In this document: in pieces, positions 25,115 through 33,804 of the stretch
How positions within the stretch are numbered: position 1 is the stretch's first letter
Layout: each line of letters starts with the position of its first letter
Assembly: GCF_000472525.1 (NCBI RefSeq)
Contig: NZ_AWZT01000030.1
Location: forward strand, 1 to 64,000
Reading direction: 5' to 3'
DNA length: 64,000 nucleotides
DNA from: Paraburkholderia dilworthii
GTDB taxonomy: Bacteria; Pseudomonadota; Gammaproteobacteria; Burkholderiales; Burkholderiaceae
Notes under the pieces: model-generated
Databases searched by the model: none
What the model was told of the DNA's origin: nothing
The model's input: the letters and a program-made list of their open reading frames with translations, nothing else
Translations under genes and position numbers: made by a program

Positions 25115-26071
25115 TCAGTGCGTGGATTGATACCAGCGGGCGGTCGCAGTCAGCCCTTCGTCGGTCGAATACGGCGGCTGCCAGTCCAGCGCCGCGCGAA
25201 TCCGGGCGGTGTCGAGCTGCAAGGCGCCCACCAGCCGGTCGACTTGCACCGTGTGCCCGCTCAAGCGACCCGCGAGCCGCAGCCAGCCGGCAGGCACCGG
25301 CAGCAACCGCACGGGCTTGTGCAAATGACGGCCGAGCGAGCGCGCGAGTTCGGCGACCGTGGGCGCGTCGCCGTCCGCGACGTGGAAGCATTGGCGCGTG
25401 GCGCGCGGGTCGGTTGCACAGTGCATCAGCGCATCGGCCAGGTTGTCGACATAGACGAGACTGCGCCGCGCGCTTATCGCGCCGAGCGGCAAAGGCACGC
25501 GTTTCCAGATTGCGTCCATCAGACGCAGGAAATTGGCGCGCACCTGGGGCCCGTAAACCAGCGGCGGACGCACGGTCACCACGTCAAGGCCGGTTTCCTC
25601 GCCGTAGCGGGACAGTGCCTGTTCGGCGGCAAGCTTGGAGCGGCCATAGGCGTCCTGCGGCGCCGGCGGGTCGTCTTCACGCAATGGACGACCGGGGTCG
25701 CTTTCAGCCAGCGCCTTGACGCTGCTCACGAATACGAAGCGCCGCACGCCGTGATGTCGCGCGGCCTGCGCGACGCGTAAAGCGCCTTCGACATTGGTCG
25801 AGTGAAACGCCGCGTCGGGGTCGGCGGCGTTGTCGCGCATGACATGGACGCGTGCCGCGAGATGGACGACACAGTCGGGTGTCAGCGCTTCAGGCCATGT
25901 GTTTGCAAGACCGGCGAAATCCTGGGAGGCATCGACCCATTCGCGCACGCCGCTCACGCAGCCGCCCGCTTGCCGCACCAGGCCCGTGACGCTATGACCG
26001 TGGTCGACCAGAGTGCGGCATAGCGCCCGCCCGACGAAGCCGTTCGCACCGGTTACGAGAATCCGGCTCAT
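25115..26071 (-). CDS. NAD-dependent epimerase/reductase of the extended SDR type (WbiG-like)
   Basis: This 318-residue soluble enzyme begins SRILVTGANGFVGRALCRTL (GxxGxxG NAD site), has HLAARVHVM and the FVSSVKAL...YGRSKLAAEQ segment with the catalytic YxxxK near residue 145. Its position between a WecA-like and a glycosyltransferase gene fits the WbiG/WbpV/WbpK group, which reduce or epimerise 4-keto-HexNAc intermediates made by WbpM-type enzymes. The ATG at 26071 overlaps the stop of the upstream glycosyltransferase as ATGA; another ATG lies two codons earlier. The exact product sugar (UDP-QuiNAc, UDP-FucNAc or other) cannot be decided from sequence. Confidence 0.85.
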   Translation of the reverse strand: MSRILVTGANGFVGRALCRTLVDHGHSVTGLVRQAGGCVSGVREWVDASQDFAGLANTWPEALTPDCVVHLAARVHVMRDNAADPDAAFHSTNVEGALRVAQAARHHGVRRFVFVSSVKALAESDPGRPLREDDPPAPQDAYGRSKLAAEQALSRYGEETGLDVVTVRPPLVYGPQVRANFLRLMDAIWKRVPLPLGAISARRSLVYVDNLADALMHCATDPRATRQCFHVADGDAPTVAELARSLGRHLHKPVRLLPVPAGWLRLAGRLSGHTVQVDRLVGALQLDTARIRAALDWQPPYSTDEGLTATARWYQSTH

Positions 26072-26913
26072 AACCATTTCCAGCCGAAGCGGCGAAAGAA
26101 TTTGTACGCCGAGGCCGCGAACATCTGAATATGCGCGGAGCCCTTGCGGGCCGCGCCGCCGCCGTGATGCAGCACGCGCACCGCGGGTGTATAGGCGACT
26201 CGGGTGACGTCATGGGCTCGCAGGCTCAGGTCGTAGTCCTCGAAGTAAAGGAAATACCGGGCATCGAAGCCCTTCAGCTCCTTGAGCACGGACGTGCGGA
26301 ACAGCATGAAACAGCCGCTGACGATCGGCGGATCCCATACGACGTCGTGCGCATTGATCCGGTCGCGCATCTCGTAGAGAGCAAGACGACGCCTGAATAG
26401 CCGGCGCAGTTGCGCAGGCAGAAAACCGCGTGCGAACAGATCGAGAAGCGTCGGGTAGCGACGGCATAAGAATTGCTGTTGTCCATGCTCGTCGCCGATC
26501 CAAGGCGTGATGAGACCCGCCTCGGGGTGCGCCTCGAAAAAATCGAGCGCGCGGTCGAGCGCGTCGTGCTCGAGTTCGATGTCCGGGTTCAGCACTAGGT
26601 GATAACGGCTGCCGATGTGTTCAATCGCCAGGTTGTGACCGCGCCCATAGCCCACGTTACCGTGCCCGGCGACGATCGTGCAGACGACGCCGTGTGCCCG
26701 GAGCGCCTCAAGGGTCGCGGATACGTCGGGCAGCCCGCCATTGTCGACTAGGTGGAATGCGATCGGAAAGCCCGGCCGCCTAGCAATCAACGCATCACAG
26801 GCAGCGCCGAGGCTTGCAAGCGTGCTTTGCAATTTCGCCATATCCGGCCGATAGACCACGACGGAGACGGACAAACCTTCAATTGGAGAACGGAGCACGC
26901 TTGTGGCATTCAT
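26068..26913 (-). CDS. GT2-family glycosyltransferase (rhamnosyltransferase-like)
   Basis: From the ATG at 26913 (MNATSVLRSPIEGLSVSVVV) the product has 281 residues; an upstream start at 26976 is possible. It has the GT-A fold of family 2: VSVVVYRPDMAKLQSTLASL, GHGNVGYGRGHNLAIEHIG, and YHLVLNPDIELEHDALDRAL with the NPD metal/nucleotide site. Later FMLFRTSVLKELKGFDARYF and YFEDYDLSLRAHD form the ED acceptor/base region typical of WbbL/RfbF-like enzymes. It is first in the minus-strand block wbiG-wbiH-wbiI-like and overlaps the epimerase gene. The rhamnose genes in the same locus make dTDP-rhamnose a likely donor. Confidence 0.88.
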   Translation of the reverse strand: MNATSVLRSPIEGLSVSVVVYRPDMAKLQSTLASLGAACDALIARRPGFPIAFHLVDNGGLPDVSATLEALRAHGVVCTIVAGHGNVGYGRGHNLAIEHIGSRYHLVLNPDIELEHDALDRALDFFEAHPEAGLITPWIGDEHGQQQFLCRRYPTLLDLFARGFLPAQLRRLFRRRLALYEMRDRINAHDVVWDPPIVSGCFMLFRTSVLKELKGFDARYFLYFEDYDLSLRAHDVTRVAYTPAVRVLHHGGGAARKGSAHIQMFAASAYKFFRRFGWKWL

Positions 26914-27290
26914 GTGGGCGAAGTGGTCTGGCGCCTCTTGGAAATTATGGTCAGGAGAGCCGCAACAAAAGCGCAAGTGTGCTTAAAAGCGTCGATTAGA
27001 GCAACAGGCTTTGCGCTTTGTTACTCGAACGGCATGCGGATAGCTGCATAAAACAGAAAAACTGCGTTGAATATGCGCGCCACTTGGTTCGGCAGGACGT
27101 CGCGGCACGCCGGGTAAGCCACGGTAAGCATAGAATGCTGAGGTTGGGGGTTGTCAAACGTCAAGTAAATTGGACAATTAGTGCCCGTTGAGGAAAATGA
27201 GAACGATGAAAGCTCATTGACGGCCAGCCGGGGCTCCTCTTGTACAATTCGCTACCCGTCAAAATCGATTCGCGTCTTTAGCCGCTAAAT
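26914..27290. other. Divergent intergenic region with promoters for both flanking operons
   Basis: The two genes are transcribed away from each other. The stretch is less GC-rich than the genes. On the plus strand TTGACG (27217-27222) and TACAAT (27243-27248) resemble sigma-70 boxes but with a 20-base spacer, so the call is weak. No gene is visible. Confidence 0.4.
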
Positions 27291-28430
27291 ATGAGCCACC
27301 ACGTAATTATCGCCGGTACCGGACGTGCCGGCACCAGCTTTCTCGTTCAATATCTCGCCGCCTGCGGCCTGGAAACGCATCTGGCGGCGAACCCAGACGA
27401 CAAGCTCGATGAGAACGCAAACGCGGGCCTGGAAGACACGCCGATCGCCGGCCATGCGCTGCCGTACATCGTCAAGTCTCCGTGGTTGTTCGAGGTGGTC
27501 GACGACCTGATGGCCAGGACCGACATCACCATCGACGCGGTCATCATGCCGATGCGCGATATCGTCGAGGCGGCGACAAGCCGCGTCATACTCGAAATGC
27601 GCGCTCGCTACGGCAACGAAAACGTGGATCCCCAGGTGGCGCAATGGGAGACTTGGGGTCAGACGCCCGGCGGCATCGTCTATTCGCTGAATCCGATCGA
27701 CCAGGCGCGAATCCTCGCCTTGGGTTTCCATGAAACGGTGAGGGCGCTCGTCAAAAAAGATGTCCCGATGATTTTTCTGGACTTCCCCCTGCTAATCGAG
27801 GAAGGAGATTATCTCTGGTCCAAGCTCGAACCGATTCTGCAAACCCGCATCAATCGGCAGGACGCGAACGCTGTCCACTCAAGGATCGCGGATTCCGGCA
27901 AGGTGCGAGCCGGCAAGGAGATTGGCGAAGCCGCAAAGCAACAGGCGCAGTCGAGCCAACCGGAAAAGCTGTCGAAGAGCCAGGTCCCATTTCCGTCGCA
28001 TGAAACGCTCGATCGCGCGGCTCTTTTACGCGAACTCACCCGCGTCCGAGGCGAAGTTAAAGCCAGGTCGGCTGACGCCATTCACTGGCAAGGTCAGGCC
28101 GAGCAAGCGAGCGCACTCGCCAATCGTTTGTCCGCGGAGAAGGAGGGGCTCCGCTCACAACTCGAACAAACGATACGGGAAGCGGCTGACGCACAAGCAA
28201 GAGCGGAAGCCGATCTGCAAGCGCATCAGGCAGCAGCGCGAATCCGCGCCAACGAGCTTGAGCAGCAGGTACAGCAGGATTACGAACAAAGAATGCAGAA
28301 TGAGCGAGCCCGAGCCAGCGCTCGAATCGCGGCGCTCGAGCATTCGATCGCGCAACTACGCGACTCTACCTCGTGGCGCGTCACCAAACCCATCCGTGTG
28401 ATTGCCGGGCGAGTCCGCGGCAGGTCGTAG
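27291..28430 (+). CDS. Sulfotransferase-like P-loop protein with C-terminal coiled coil and SWRVTKP motif
   Basis: The first 190 of 379 residues look like a sulfotransferase or related P-loop fold: MSHHVIIAGTGRAGTSFLVQ (5'-PSB-like loop), then MPMRDIVEAATSRVILEM (3'-phosphate-type helix). There is no obvious transmembrane segment. Residues about 230-355 are a charged coiled coil (ELTRVRGEVKARSADAIHWQ, RANELEQQVQQDYEQRMQNE). The C-terminus carries STSWRVTKPIR (359-369), a motif repeated in two neighbouring proteins. A role in sulfating or otherwise modifying the surface glycan, or a scaffold for the other enzymes, is plausible but inferred. The ribosome site is weak. Confidence 0.6.
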   Translation: MSHHVIIAGTGRAGTSFLVQYLAACGLETHLAANPDDKLDENANAGLEDTPIAGHALPYIVKSPWLFEVVDDLMARTDITIDAVIMPMRDIVEAATSRVILEMRARYGNENVDPQVAQWETWGQTPGGIVYSLNPIDQARILALGFHETVRALVKKDVPMIFLDFPLLIEEGDYLWSKLEPILQTRINRQDANAVHSRIADSGKVRAGKEIGEAAKQQAQSSQPEKLSKSQVPFPSHETLDRAALLRELTRVRGEVKARSADAIHWQGQAEQASALANRLSAEKEGLRSQLEQTIREAADAQARAEADLQAHQAAARIRANELEQQVQQDYEQRMQNERARASARIAALEHSIAQLRDSTSWRVTKPIRVIAGRVRGRS

Positions 28431-28558
28431 CGCAGGTCCGCGTTTTTTCGCGGATCGATTCGCCCGGACGCCGCTGCCAGGCGGGCCGCACCGGCGTCAG
28501 AGGGGCCTGTGAAATGACCTTTGGTCGTAACGAGCGACAAGGCGTCGAAATCTCTGGA

Positions 28559-28564
28559 TATAAT
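28559..28564 (+). promoter_or_regulatory. Candidate -10 box before the large multidomain glycosyltransferase
   Basis: A perfect TATAAT lies 35 bases before the chosen ATG (28599). GCGACA at 28534-28539 is the best nearby -35 but with a long 19-base spacer. Confidence 0.4.
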
Positions 28565-28598
28565 TTGTTCCTCCTTTCGCAACAATATCTCGAGACGC

Positions 28599-31367
28599 AT
28601 GAATACGGCCAACTTGCCTGTCGGTACCGCTGGACCGGCCGACCTACCCGATCTATCCGTCCAACGACTATACGATGATCGGCTCGACCCTCTTTTTTGG
28701 GTAGCGGACCGAATTGATGCGCATAGCGCGTGGAGCGGGCATATCCCCTTCGCACACTGGATCATAAGTGCGGTCCAGCCACGGCTATTCGTAGAACTGG
28801 GCACTCATACGGGCGTTTCCTACGCCGCGTTCTGCCTGGCCATCGAGCGCCTCGGGCTCAACACGCGTTGTTATGCGGTGGACACTTGGACTGGAGACCC
28901 GCACGCCGGACGATACGGCGATCGGGTCTTTGCCGATCTGGATCAGTATCACCGCACCAAGTTCGCGGCATTCTCCACGCTCATGCGCTGCACGTTCGAC
29001 GACGCGGCGCCGCATTTTGCGGATGGAACGATCGATCTACTTCATATCGACGGTCTCCATACCTACGAAGCGGTCAAGCACGATTTTGAAACCTGGAAAA
29101 GCAAGCTAAGCGATCGAGCCGTCGTTCTGTTTCACGACACCAACGAGCGACATGACGACTTCGGCGTATGGAAATTGTGGGCGGAGCTGCGAACGCAATT
29201 TCCGTCGTTCGAGTTTCTTCATGCGCATGGTCTCGGCGTCCTTGCCGTCGGCGCGAATGTTAGTGAAAGCGTCAGCCGGCTGTGCGCACTCGGCAATACG
29301 GACGCGGCGACAGTCCGCAACAGGTTCGCCCTGATAGGCGGACGCTGGGAAGCGGAGCAAAGAGAGAAAGGACATATCGAATACGCGGGTGCTCAGGCTC
29401 AAGCACACGCGCAGGCTCTGAACGACGCGCGAGCTTCCGCGAACGCGGAACTCGAGCAAGCCAAACTCGGCGAGCGGCAGATGGCCGCTCATGTCATAGA
29501 GGCCGAGGTCAGGGAGCGAACAGCCAACATGCGTGCCGCCAAACTTGAAGCAACGCTCAGAAGCGAGCGGGACAATCATGCGCGCGAAATAGCGGCTATT
29601 CAGCGTGAGATGGCGGCGATGAGTGAGCGCATTGATGCCGCTCCGGCAGTTCGCCCAGAAGTGGAGAGAGCGCTCGCCGATGAGCGGGCGCAACGCATGG
29701 CGATCGAATCGAGCATGTTTTGGCGCCTGACAAGCCCGGCTCGAAGCTTTCTTACTTCACACCCGGCAGTTCATCGCAATGCCGTCCGCGCCGCCAAGGT
29801 CGTGTTCTGGTCGCTGCGGGGCCAGCTCCGCGCCAAACTCGTGGAGCGCAAGCAAAGAACGGAGGCTGCGGCTATCATCAGCCGTTCTCCTCTTTTCGAC
29901 GCAGCCTGGTTCGCCTCTCAATACCCCGATGTCGCAGCCTCCGGTCTGCCGCCCGCGTTGCACTACGCAGTGGTCTGGACCGATCGCAGAAATCCCAGCC
30001 TCAAGTTCGACGCCGACTGGTATCTAAGCCACTATGCGGACGCTGCGACAATGCAACTCAATCCCCTCGTCCATTACGAAAAGTATGGACGAGAAGAAAA
30101 TCGCGCCATTCAACCGGTTTCCCGCTCGCCTTCCATAGCGTCGAATACGCATGTTCATGTGGCGCAGGGAATCCGTCATCCGATCGACGTCCGCGATCTA
30201 CTCAGCCAACACTTTGCTTCAATCGCCCCATTGCGCACGTACGCGGTGATTGGCGAACCGAGGCGCGTCACCTTGGTCACCGATAGCATTGGCCCCGGTA
30301 GTTTGTTCGGTGGAGTCGGCACGTCGATCGTGTTCGCGGCTTCGCTGGCCAAGCATGTCGGCGCACGGTTGCGCCTGGTTACGCGAAGCGAACCGGCTGA
30401 TCCGAATGCATTCGGGCATATCCTCAAACTGAACAATATCGACTGGCACGACAACATCGACTTTATTTTCTCGGGGATAACTGGTGGACACGAAGTGCCG
30501 GTAGGACCCGACGAACTGTTCGTCACCACCTCATGGTGGACGACCAGGTCGGTGCGACAGATAGCTCACCCAGACCGCATTATTTATCTGATGCAGGAAG
30601 ATGAGCGAATGTTCTATGCGCACGGCGATGAGCGACTTCGCTGCATTGAAACGGTCAGCGATCCAGACATTCGCATCGTGATCAACACCAGGATGCTATT
30701 CGATCATTTGACAACCGGTCCTGATGCACTTGGGAACGTATCGCGGAACGGCGCATGGTTCGAACCCGCATTTCCGACGCTGTTTAACGGCGATAACCAC
30801 CCGAAAGCGACGAACGGCGTACGCCGATTCTTTTTCTACGCTCGCCCCAATAACGTTCGCAATCTATATTGGAGAGGCCTCGAAGCGATTAGTGCGTGCC
30901 TGGAAGATGGAACACTTCCCGCCGAGCAGTGGGAGTTCCATTTCGTTGGCAAGGATATGCACGACGTCGAGCTACCTCGTGGTATTCGGCCGTTTTTTCA
31001 CCAGAATCTGCCGTGGCAAGACTATATCGATCTGGTGCGGACCATGGACGTTGGACTGTGCCTCATGGATACCCCCCACCCCAGCTATCCGCCGCTTGAT
31101 CTCGCGGCTACAGGCGCCATAGTCGTCACCAATCGAAGCGGGCTTAAGAAGTCTTTGGAACGATATTCCCGCAACATTCTCTGTGCCGATCACAGCGTGA
31201 GCAGCCTCAAGCAGGAAATCGTCAAAGCCGTGGCATTGGCAAACGATCCGGAGAGAAGATCGGCGAACTTCGCACAAAACAAGATTGGCGAAGACTGGTC
31301 CGAATCTCTAAGCCAATGTCTGTGTCAGCTTTACCCTGACGCAGGCTCGGAGGGGCGTCATGTTTGA
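28599..31367 (+). CDS. Multidomain protein: methyltransferase, coiled coil, YPDV repeats and glycosyltransferase
   Basis: This 922-residue protein joins several parts. Residues 1-225 are a class I SAM-dependent methyltransferase (RLFVELGTHTGVSYAAFCLA, IDLLHIDGLHTYEAVKHDF, VVLFHDTNERHDDFGVW). Residues about 260-365 are a coiled coil ending in a WRLTSPAR motif. Residues about 415-500 hold two copies of a Tyr-Pro-Asp-Val type unit (FASQYPDVAASGLPPALHY and YLSHYADAATMQLNPLVHY), often found in polysaccharide glycosyltransferases. Residues about 520-915 form a WsaF-like rhamnosyltransferase region (VTLVTDSIGPGSLFGGVGTS, YLMQEDERMFYAHGDERL, YPPLDLAATGAIVVTNRSG). It could both extend and methylate (cap) a rhamnose-containing chain. 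The start is uncertain: an earlier one at 28521 is open. It overlaps the next gene by 8 bases. Confidence 0.82.
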   Translation: MNTANLPVGTAGPADLPDLSVQRLYDDRLDPLFWVADRIDAHSAWSGHIPFAHWIISAVQPRLFVELGTHTGVSYAAFCLAIERLGLNTRCYAVDTWTGDPHAGRYGDRVFADLDQYHRTKFAAFSTLMRCTFDDAAPHFADGTIDLLHIDGLHTYEAVKHDFETWKSKLSDRAVVLFHDTNERHDDFGVWKLWAELRTQFPSFEFLHAHGLGVLAVGANVSESVSRLCALGNTDAATVRNRFALIGGRWEAEQREKGHIEYAGAQAQAHAQALNDARASANAELEQAKLGERQMAAHVIEAEVRERTANMRAAKLEATLRSERDNHAREIAAIQREMAAMSERIDAAPAVRPEVERALADERAQRMAIESSMFWRLTSPARSFLTSHPAVHRNAVRAAKVVFWSLRGQLRAKLVERKQRTEAAAIISRSPLFDAAWFASQYPDVAASGLPPALHYAVVWTDRRNPSLKFDADWYLSHYADAATMQLNPLVHYEKYGREENRAIQPVSRSPSIASNTHVHVAQGIRHPIDVRDLLSQHFASIAPLRTYAVIGEPRRVTLVTDSIGPGSLFGGVGTSIVFAASLAKHVGARLRLVTRSEPADPNAFGHILKLNNIDWHDNIDFIFSGITGGHEVPVGPDELFVTTSWWTTRSVRQIAHPDRIIYLMQEDERMFYAHGDERLRCIETVSDPDIRIVINTRMLFDHLTTGPDALGNVSRNGAWFEPAFPTLFNGDNHPKATNGVRRFFFYARPNNVRNLYWRGLEAISACLEDGTLPAEQWEFHFVGKDMHDVELPRGIRPFFHQNLPWQDYIDLVRTMDVGLCLMDTPHPSYPPLDLAATGAIVVTNRSGLKKSLERYSRNILCADHSVSSLKQEIVKAVALANDPERRSANFAQNKIGEDWSESLSQCLCQLYPDAGSEGRHV

Positions 31368-32592
31368 GTCTGCCCTGACGGACCGTATCGAATACAGTGA
31401 CCCGTGGCACCTCACGTTCGAACAGCGCTTTTCGATGCTGAGCACCGCGCCGACGCGTGTCGCCTATTTCTATGAGAGGCCAGACAACAGCACGTTCCGG
31501 TACAGAATTTTCAATATGGTCGAAGCGCTCAACGCAGAAGGCGAGGTGTCCGCGTCCTGGTTCCATTACGGCGACATAAAGAGAATGCACGCGGTGATCG
31601 ATCATGTCGATGCGCTCGTGTTTTGCCGCACCAAATACGCGCCGTGTATTGCGCAACTGGTTTCCCACGCGAAAAACCGTGGCGTGCGAGTGCTGTACGA
31701 CGTCGACGATCTGGTGTTCAACGCGGACTACGTGCATCTGGTCCTGGACACGCTGGACCACGACGTCGATCAGGAATCTGTGCTCAACGATTTCTTCGCT
31801 TATTGCTCTCGAAATGGTGCTTTGTTACGAGCATGCGATGGCGCGATTACGACAAATACATTTTTGGCGCAGCAGATACGGACTTTTGCGCCACATGTCA
31901 CCGTCGGCGTCATACCCAATTTTCTTAACCGTGAGCAGCAGGCGGTATCAGAGCGTCTTTTCAAGCGTAAGGAAGTCACTGGCTTCAGGTCGAGCACTCC
32001 ATATCACATAGGCTATTTCAGCGGATCTCCCACGCATAACCGCGACTTCGGCGTGGTTTCGCAAACGTTAGCGCAGTTGCTCAGGCAAGACGACGACCTT
32101 CGGTTGGTAATCGTCGGATTCCTGCAACCGGGGCCATCGCTCGAACAGTACGCGGATCGCATCGACCGATATCCGCTCCAGGATTATTTGAATCTTCAGC
32201 AGCTAATCGCGCAAACCGAAATCAATATTGCGCCACTCATCGACAATACGTTCACGAACTGCAAGTCCGAGCTCAAGTTTTTTGAAGCTGCGATTGCCGG
32301 CACGATCTCGATAGCCACGCCAATCTTCACATTCCGTAATTCGATCGTCGATGGAAAGACCGGATTTCTCGCCAAGTCTCACGAGTGGGAAGCCAAGTTG
32401 TCGCGCGCGCTGATGCTATTACGCGACAGGGACGAGTACGCGAAAATGGCGGTAGCGGGTTTCGACTACGCGAAGCAGAACTACGGCTGGGACCAATATG
32501 GCAAGGCAATCGTCAACGCCATTTTCGGGAAACAGATTTCATCCCACAGCGACCAGATCAGTAGTCCCGAAGCAGCATTAGCTCAACTCTAG
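31360..32592 (+). CDS. GT4-like glycosyltransferase
   Basis: The 410-residue product overlaps the preceding stop (ATGTTTGA). It has no membrane helices. The N-terminal half (RVAYFYERPDNSTFRYRIFN, VRVLYDVDDLVFNADYVHLV) and the C-terminal half (YHIGYFSGSPTHNRDFGVVS, LRLVIVGFLQPGP, NIAPLIDNTFTNCKSELKFF, EAAIAGTISIATPIFTFRNS) fit a GT-B fold of family 4 with the E-x7-E-like acceptor region near KSELKFFEAAIAG. The protein is probably a processive or single-step transferase in the same pathway as the large protein just upstream. The donor cannot be read from the sequence. It ends with a Ser-rich tail. Confidence 0.82.
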   Translation: MFESALTDRIEYSDPWHLTFEQRFSMLSTAPTRVAYFYERPDNSTFRYRIFNMVEALNAEGEVSASWFHYGDIKRMHAVIDHVDALVFCRTKYAPCIAQLVSHAKNRGVRVLYDVDDLVFNADYVHLVLDTLDHDVDQESVLNDFFAYCSRNGALLRACDGAITTNTFLAQQIRTFAPHVTVGVIPNFLNREQQAVSERLFKRKEVTGFRSSTPYHIGYFSGSPTHNRDFGVVSQTLAQLLRQDDDLRLVIVGFLQPGPSLEQYADRIDRYPLQDYLNLQQLIAQTEINIAPLIDNTFTNCKSELKFFEAAIAGTISIATPIFTFRNSIVDGKTGFLAKSHEWEAKLSRALMLLRDRDEYAKMAVAGFDYAKQNYGWDQYGKAIVNAIFGKQISSHSDQISSPEAALAQL

Positions 32593-32647
32593 GGCTCGCC
32601 CCGCCGTTCGCAAGACGACGGAGGGCGCCCTAAAACCGGAGACATGC

Positions 32648-33700
32648 ATGGACCGCAGAGACAAATTGATTGATGGATTGGATCTACAAACGGCCGTCGG
32701 CATCGAGATAGGAGCCCTCTGCAATCCGATATTGACCAAGGCCGATGCAGCGGTCATTTACGTGGACTACGCCGACGCCGACACACTTAGACGGCACTAT
32801 CACGGCAACCCCTACGTCGATCCGGCAAAGATCGTCGAGACCGACGTTATCTGGGGAGCAAAAACATTAAAAAAGTCCTTGAACCGGGAAATTGACTTCG
32901 TCATCGCATCGCATGTCGTGGAACATGTCCCGGACCTGGTTGCCTGGCTCAATGAACTCCATTCAGTCTTGTCTCCCTCCGGTGAAATCCGACTCGCGGT
33001 ACCGGACCGACGCTTTACCTTTGATTTTCTCCGCAGGGAAACCCAACTCGCGGAGGTTTTGGCGGCTCATCTAACGCACCCTCGAGCGCCACAGCCTTAT
33101 TTTATTCTCGACTATTTTCTGAATGCCATTCCAATCGATGCAATGGCCGCGTGGCGAGGAGACGTTCACGCCGAGAATCTAAGCCGAACCGCCGATGTAC
33201 GTCGCACACTAGACCGCGCTAAGAACGCTTTAGAAACGGGCGTGTATTGCGATGCGCACTGCTGGGTTTTTACACCTTATTCGTTCGCAACGTTGATGGA
33301 GCAGTTGGCCGCGGCGGGGCTCATGTCCTTGAGTTGCGAACAGTTTTTCGACACGGAGCGGGACACCATAGAGTTTTTCGTCGCCCTCCGCCCTTGTGAA
33401 GATAAGGCACGTGTCGTCGACAGTTGGCGACGCATGGCCGAGACTTGCAATGTCGAGGCTCCCGATACCTCCGACAGCACCGTTATCAGCGATCTCACCG
33501 ACCAGTTGTCGATTGCGACAGAGGCGTTAGCGGCAACCCAAGCCGACGTCGAGCGACTGCAACAGACGCTCAACGTTACCGAGGCTCGCTTGCAAAACGC
33601 ACTCAAGACAATCGAATCGATACATCACTCGAGTTCGTGGCGAGTGACCGAGCCGCTAAGAAAAATGAAAACAACGCTTAATAGACGCGCCAGTCGATAA
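32648..33700 (+). CDS. SAM-dependent methyltransferase-like protein with coiled coil and SSSWRVTEP motif
   Basis: Residues 1-240 of 350 look like a class I methyltransferase: AVGIEIGALCNPIL replaces the usual glycine-rich loop, followed by IDFVIASHVVEHVPDLVAWL, ELHSVLSPSGEIRLAVPDRR and a His/Trp-rich region (CDAHCWVFTPYSFATLMEQL). The E-H-V pattern after a Rossmann strand is typical of methyltransferase family 11/23. Residues about 275-325 form a coiled coil and 328-338 carry SSSWRVTEPLR, shared with two genes upstream. The start has a GGAG site. Methylation of a sugar or chain end is the likely job. It closes the plus-strand block and faces wzt. Confidence 0.75.
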   Translation: MDRRDKLIDGLDLQTAVGIEIGALCNPILTKADAAVIYVDYADADTLRRHYHGNPYVDPAKIVETDVIWGAKTLKKSLNREIDFVIASHVVEHVPDLVAWLNELHSVLSPSGEIRLAVPDRRFTFDFLRRETQLAEVLAAHLTHPRAPQPYFILDYFLNAIPIDAMAAWRGDVHAENLSRTADVRRTLDRAKNALETGVYCDAHCWVFTPYSFATLMEQLAAAGLMSLSCEQFFDTERDTIEFFVALRPCEDKARVVDSWRRMAETCNVEAPDTSDSTVISDLTDQLSIATEALAATQADVERLQQTLNVTEARLQNALKTIESIHHSSSWRVTEPLRKMKTTLNRRASR

Positions 33701-33725
33701 ACACGCCGGCGAGTGCTTGTTTGCC

Positions 33726-33753
33726 CTCCCGTCCGCGGTACGATTGACGGGAG
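33726..33753. terminator. Stem-loop between convergent genes
   Basis: CTCCCGTC (33726-33733) and GACGGGAG (33746-33753) make a perfect 8-bp stem with a 12-base loop between the ends of the plus-strand methyltransferase gene and the minus-strand wzt. Neither strand has a strong T-run, so termination would be weak or Rho-assisted. Confidence 0.45.
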
Positions 33754-33804
33754 CGGCGTGCGCCCTGCTATCTCGCCGTTCAACGGCCTACGCAAGCGAT
33801 ACGT

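Noticed and set aside
28437..28458. TCCGCG/CGCGGA stem after the sulfotransferase-like gene as a terminator
   Set aside because: The six T residues form the loop rather than following the stem, so it does not fit a Rho-independent terminator.
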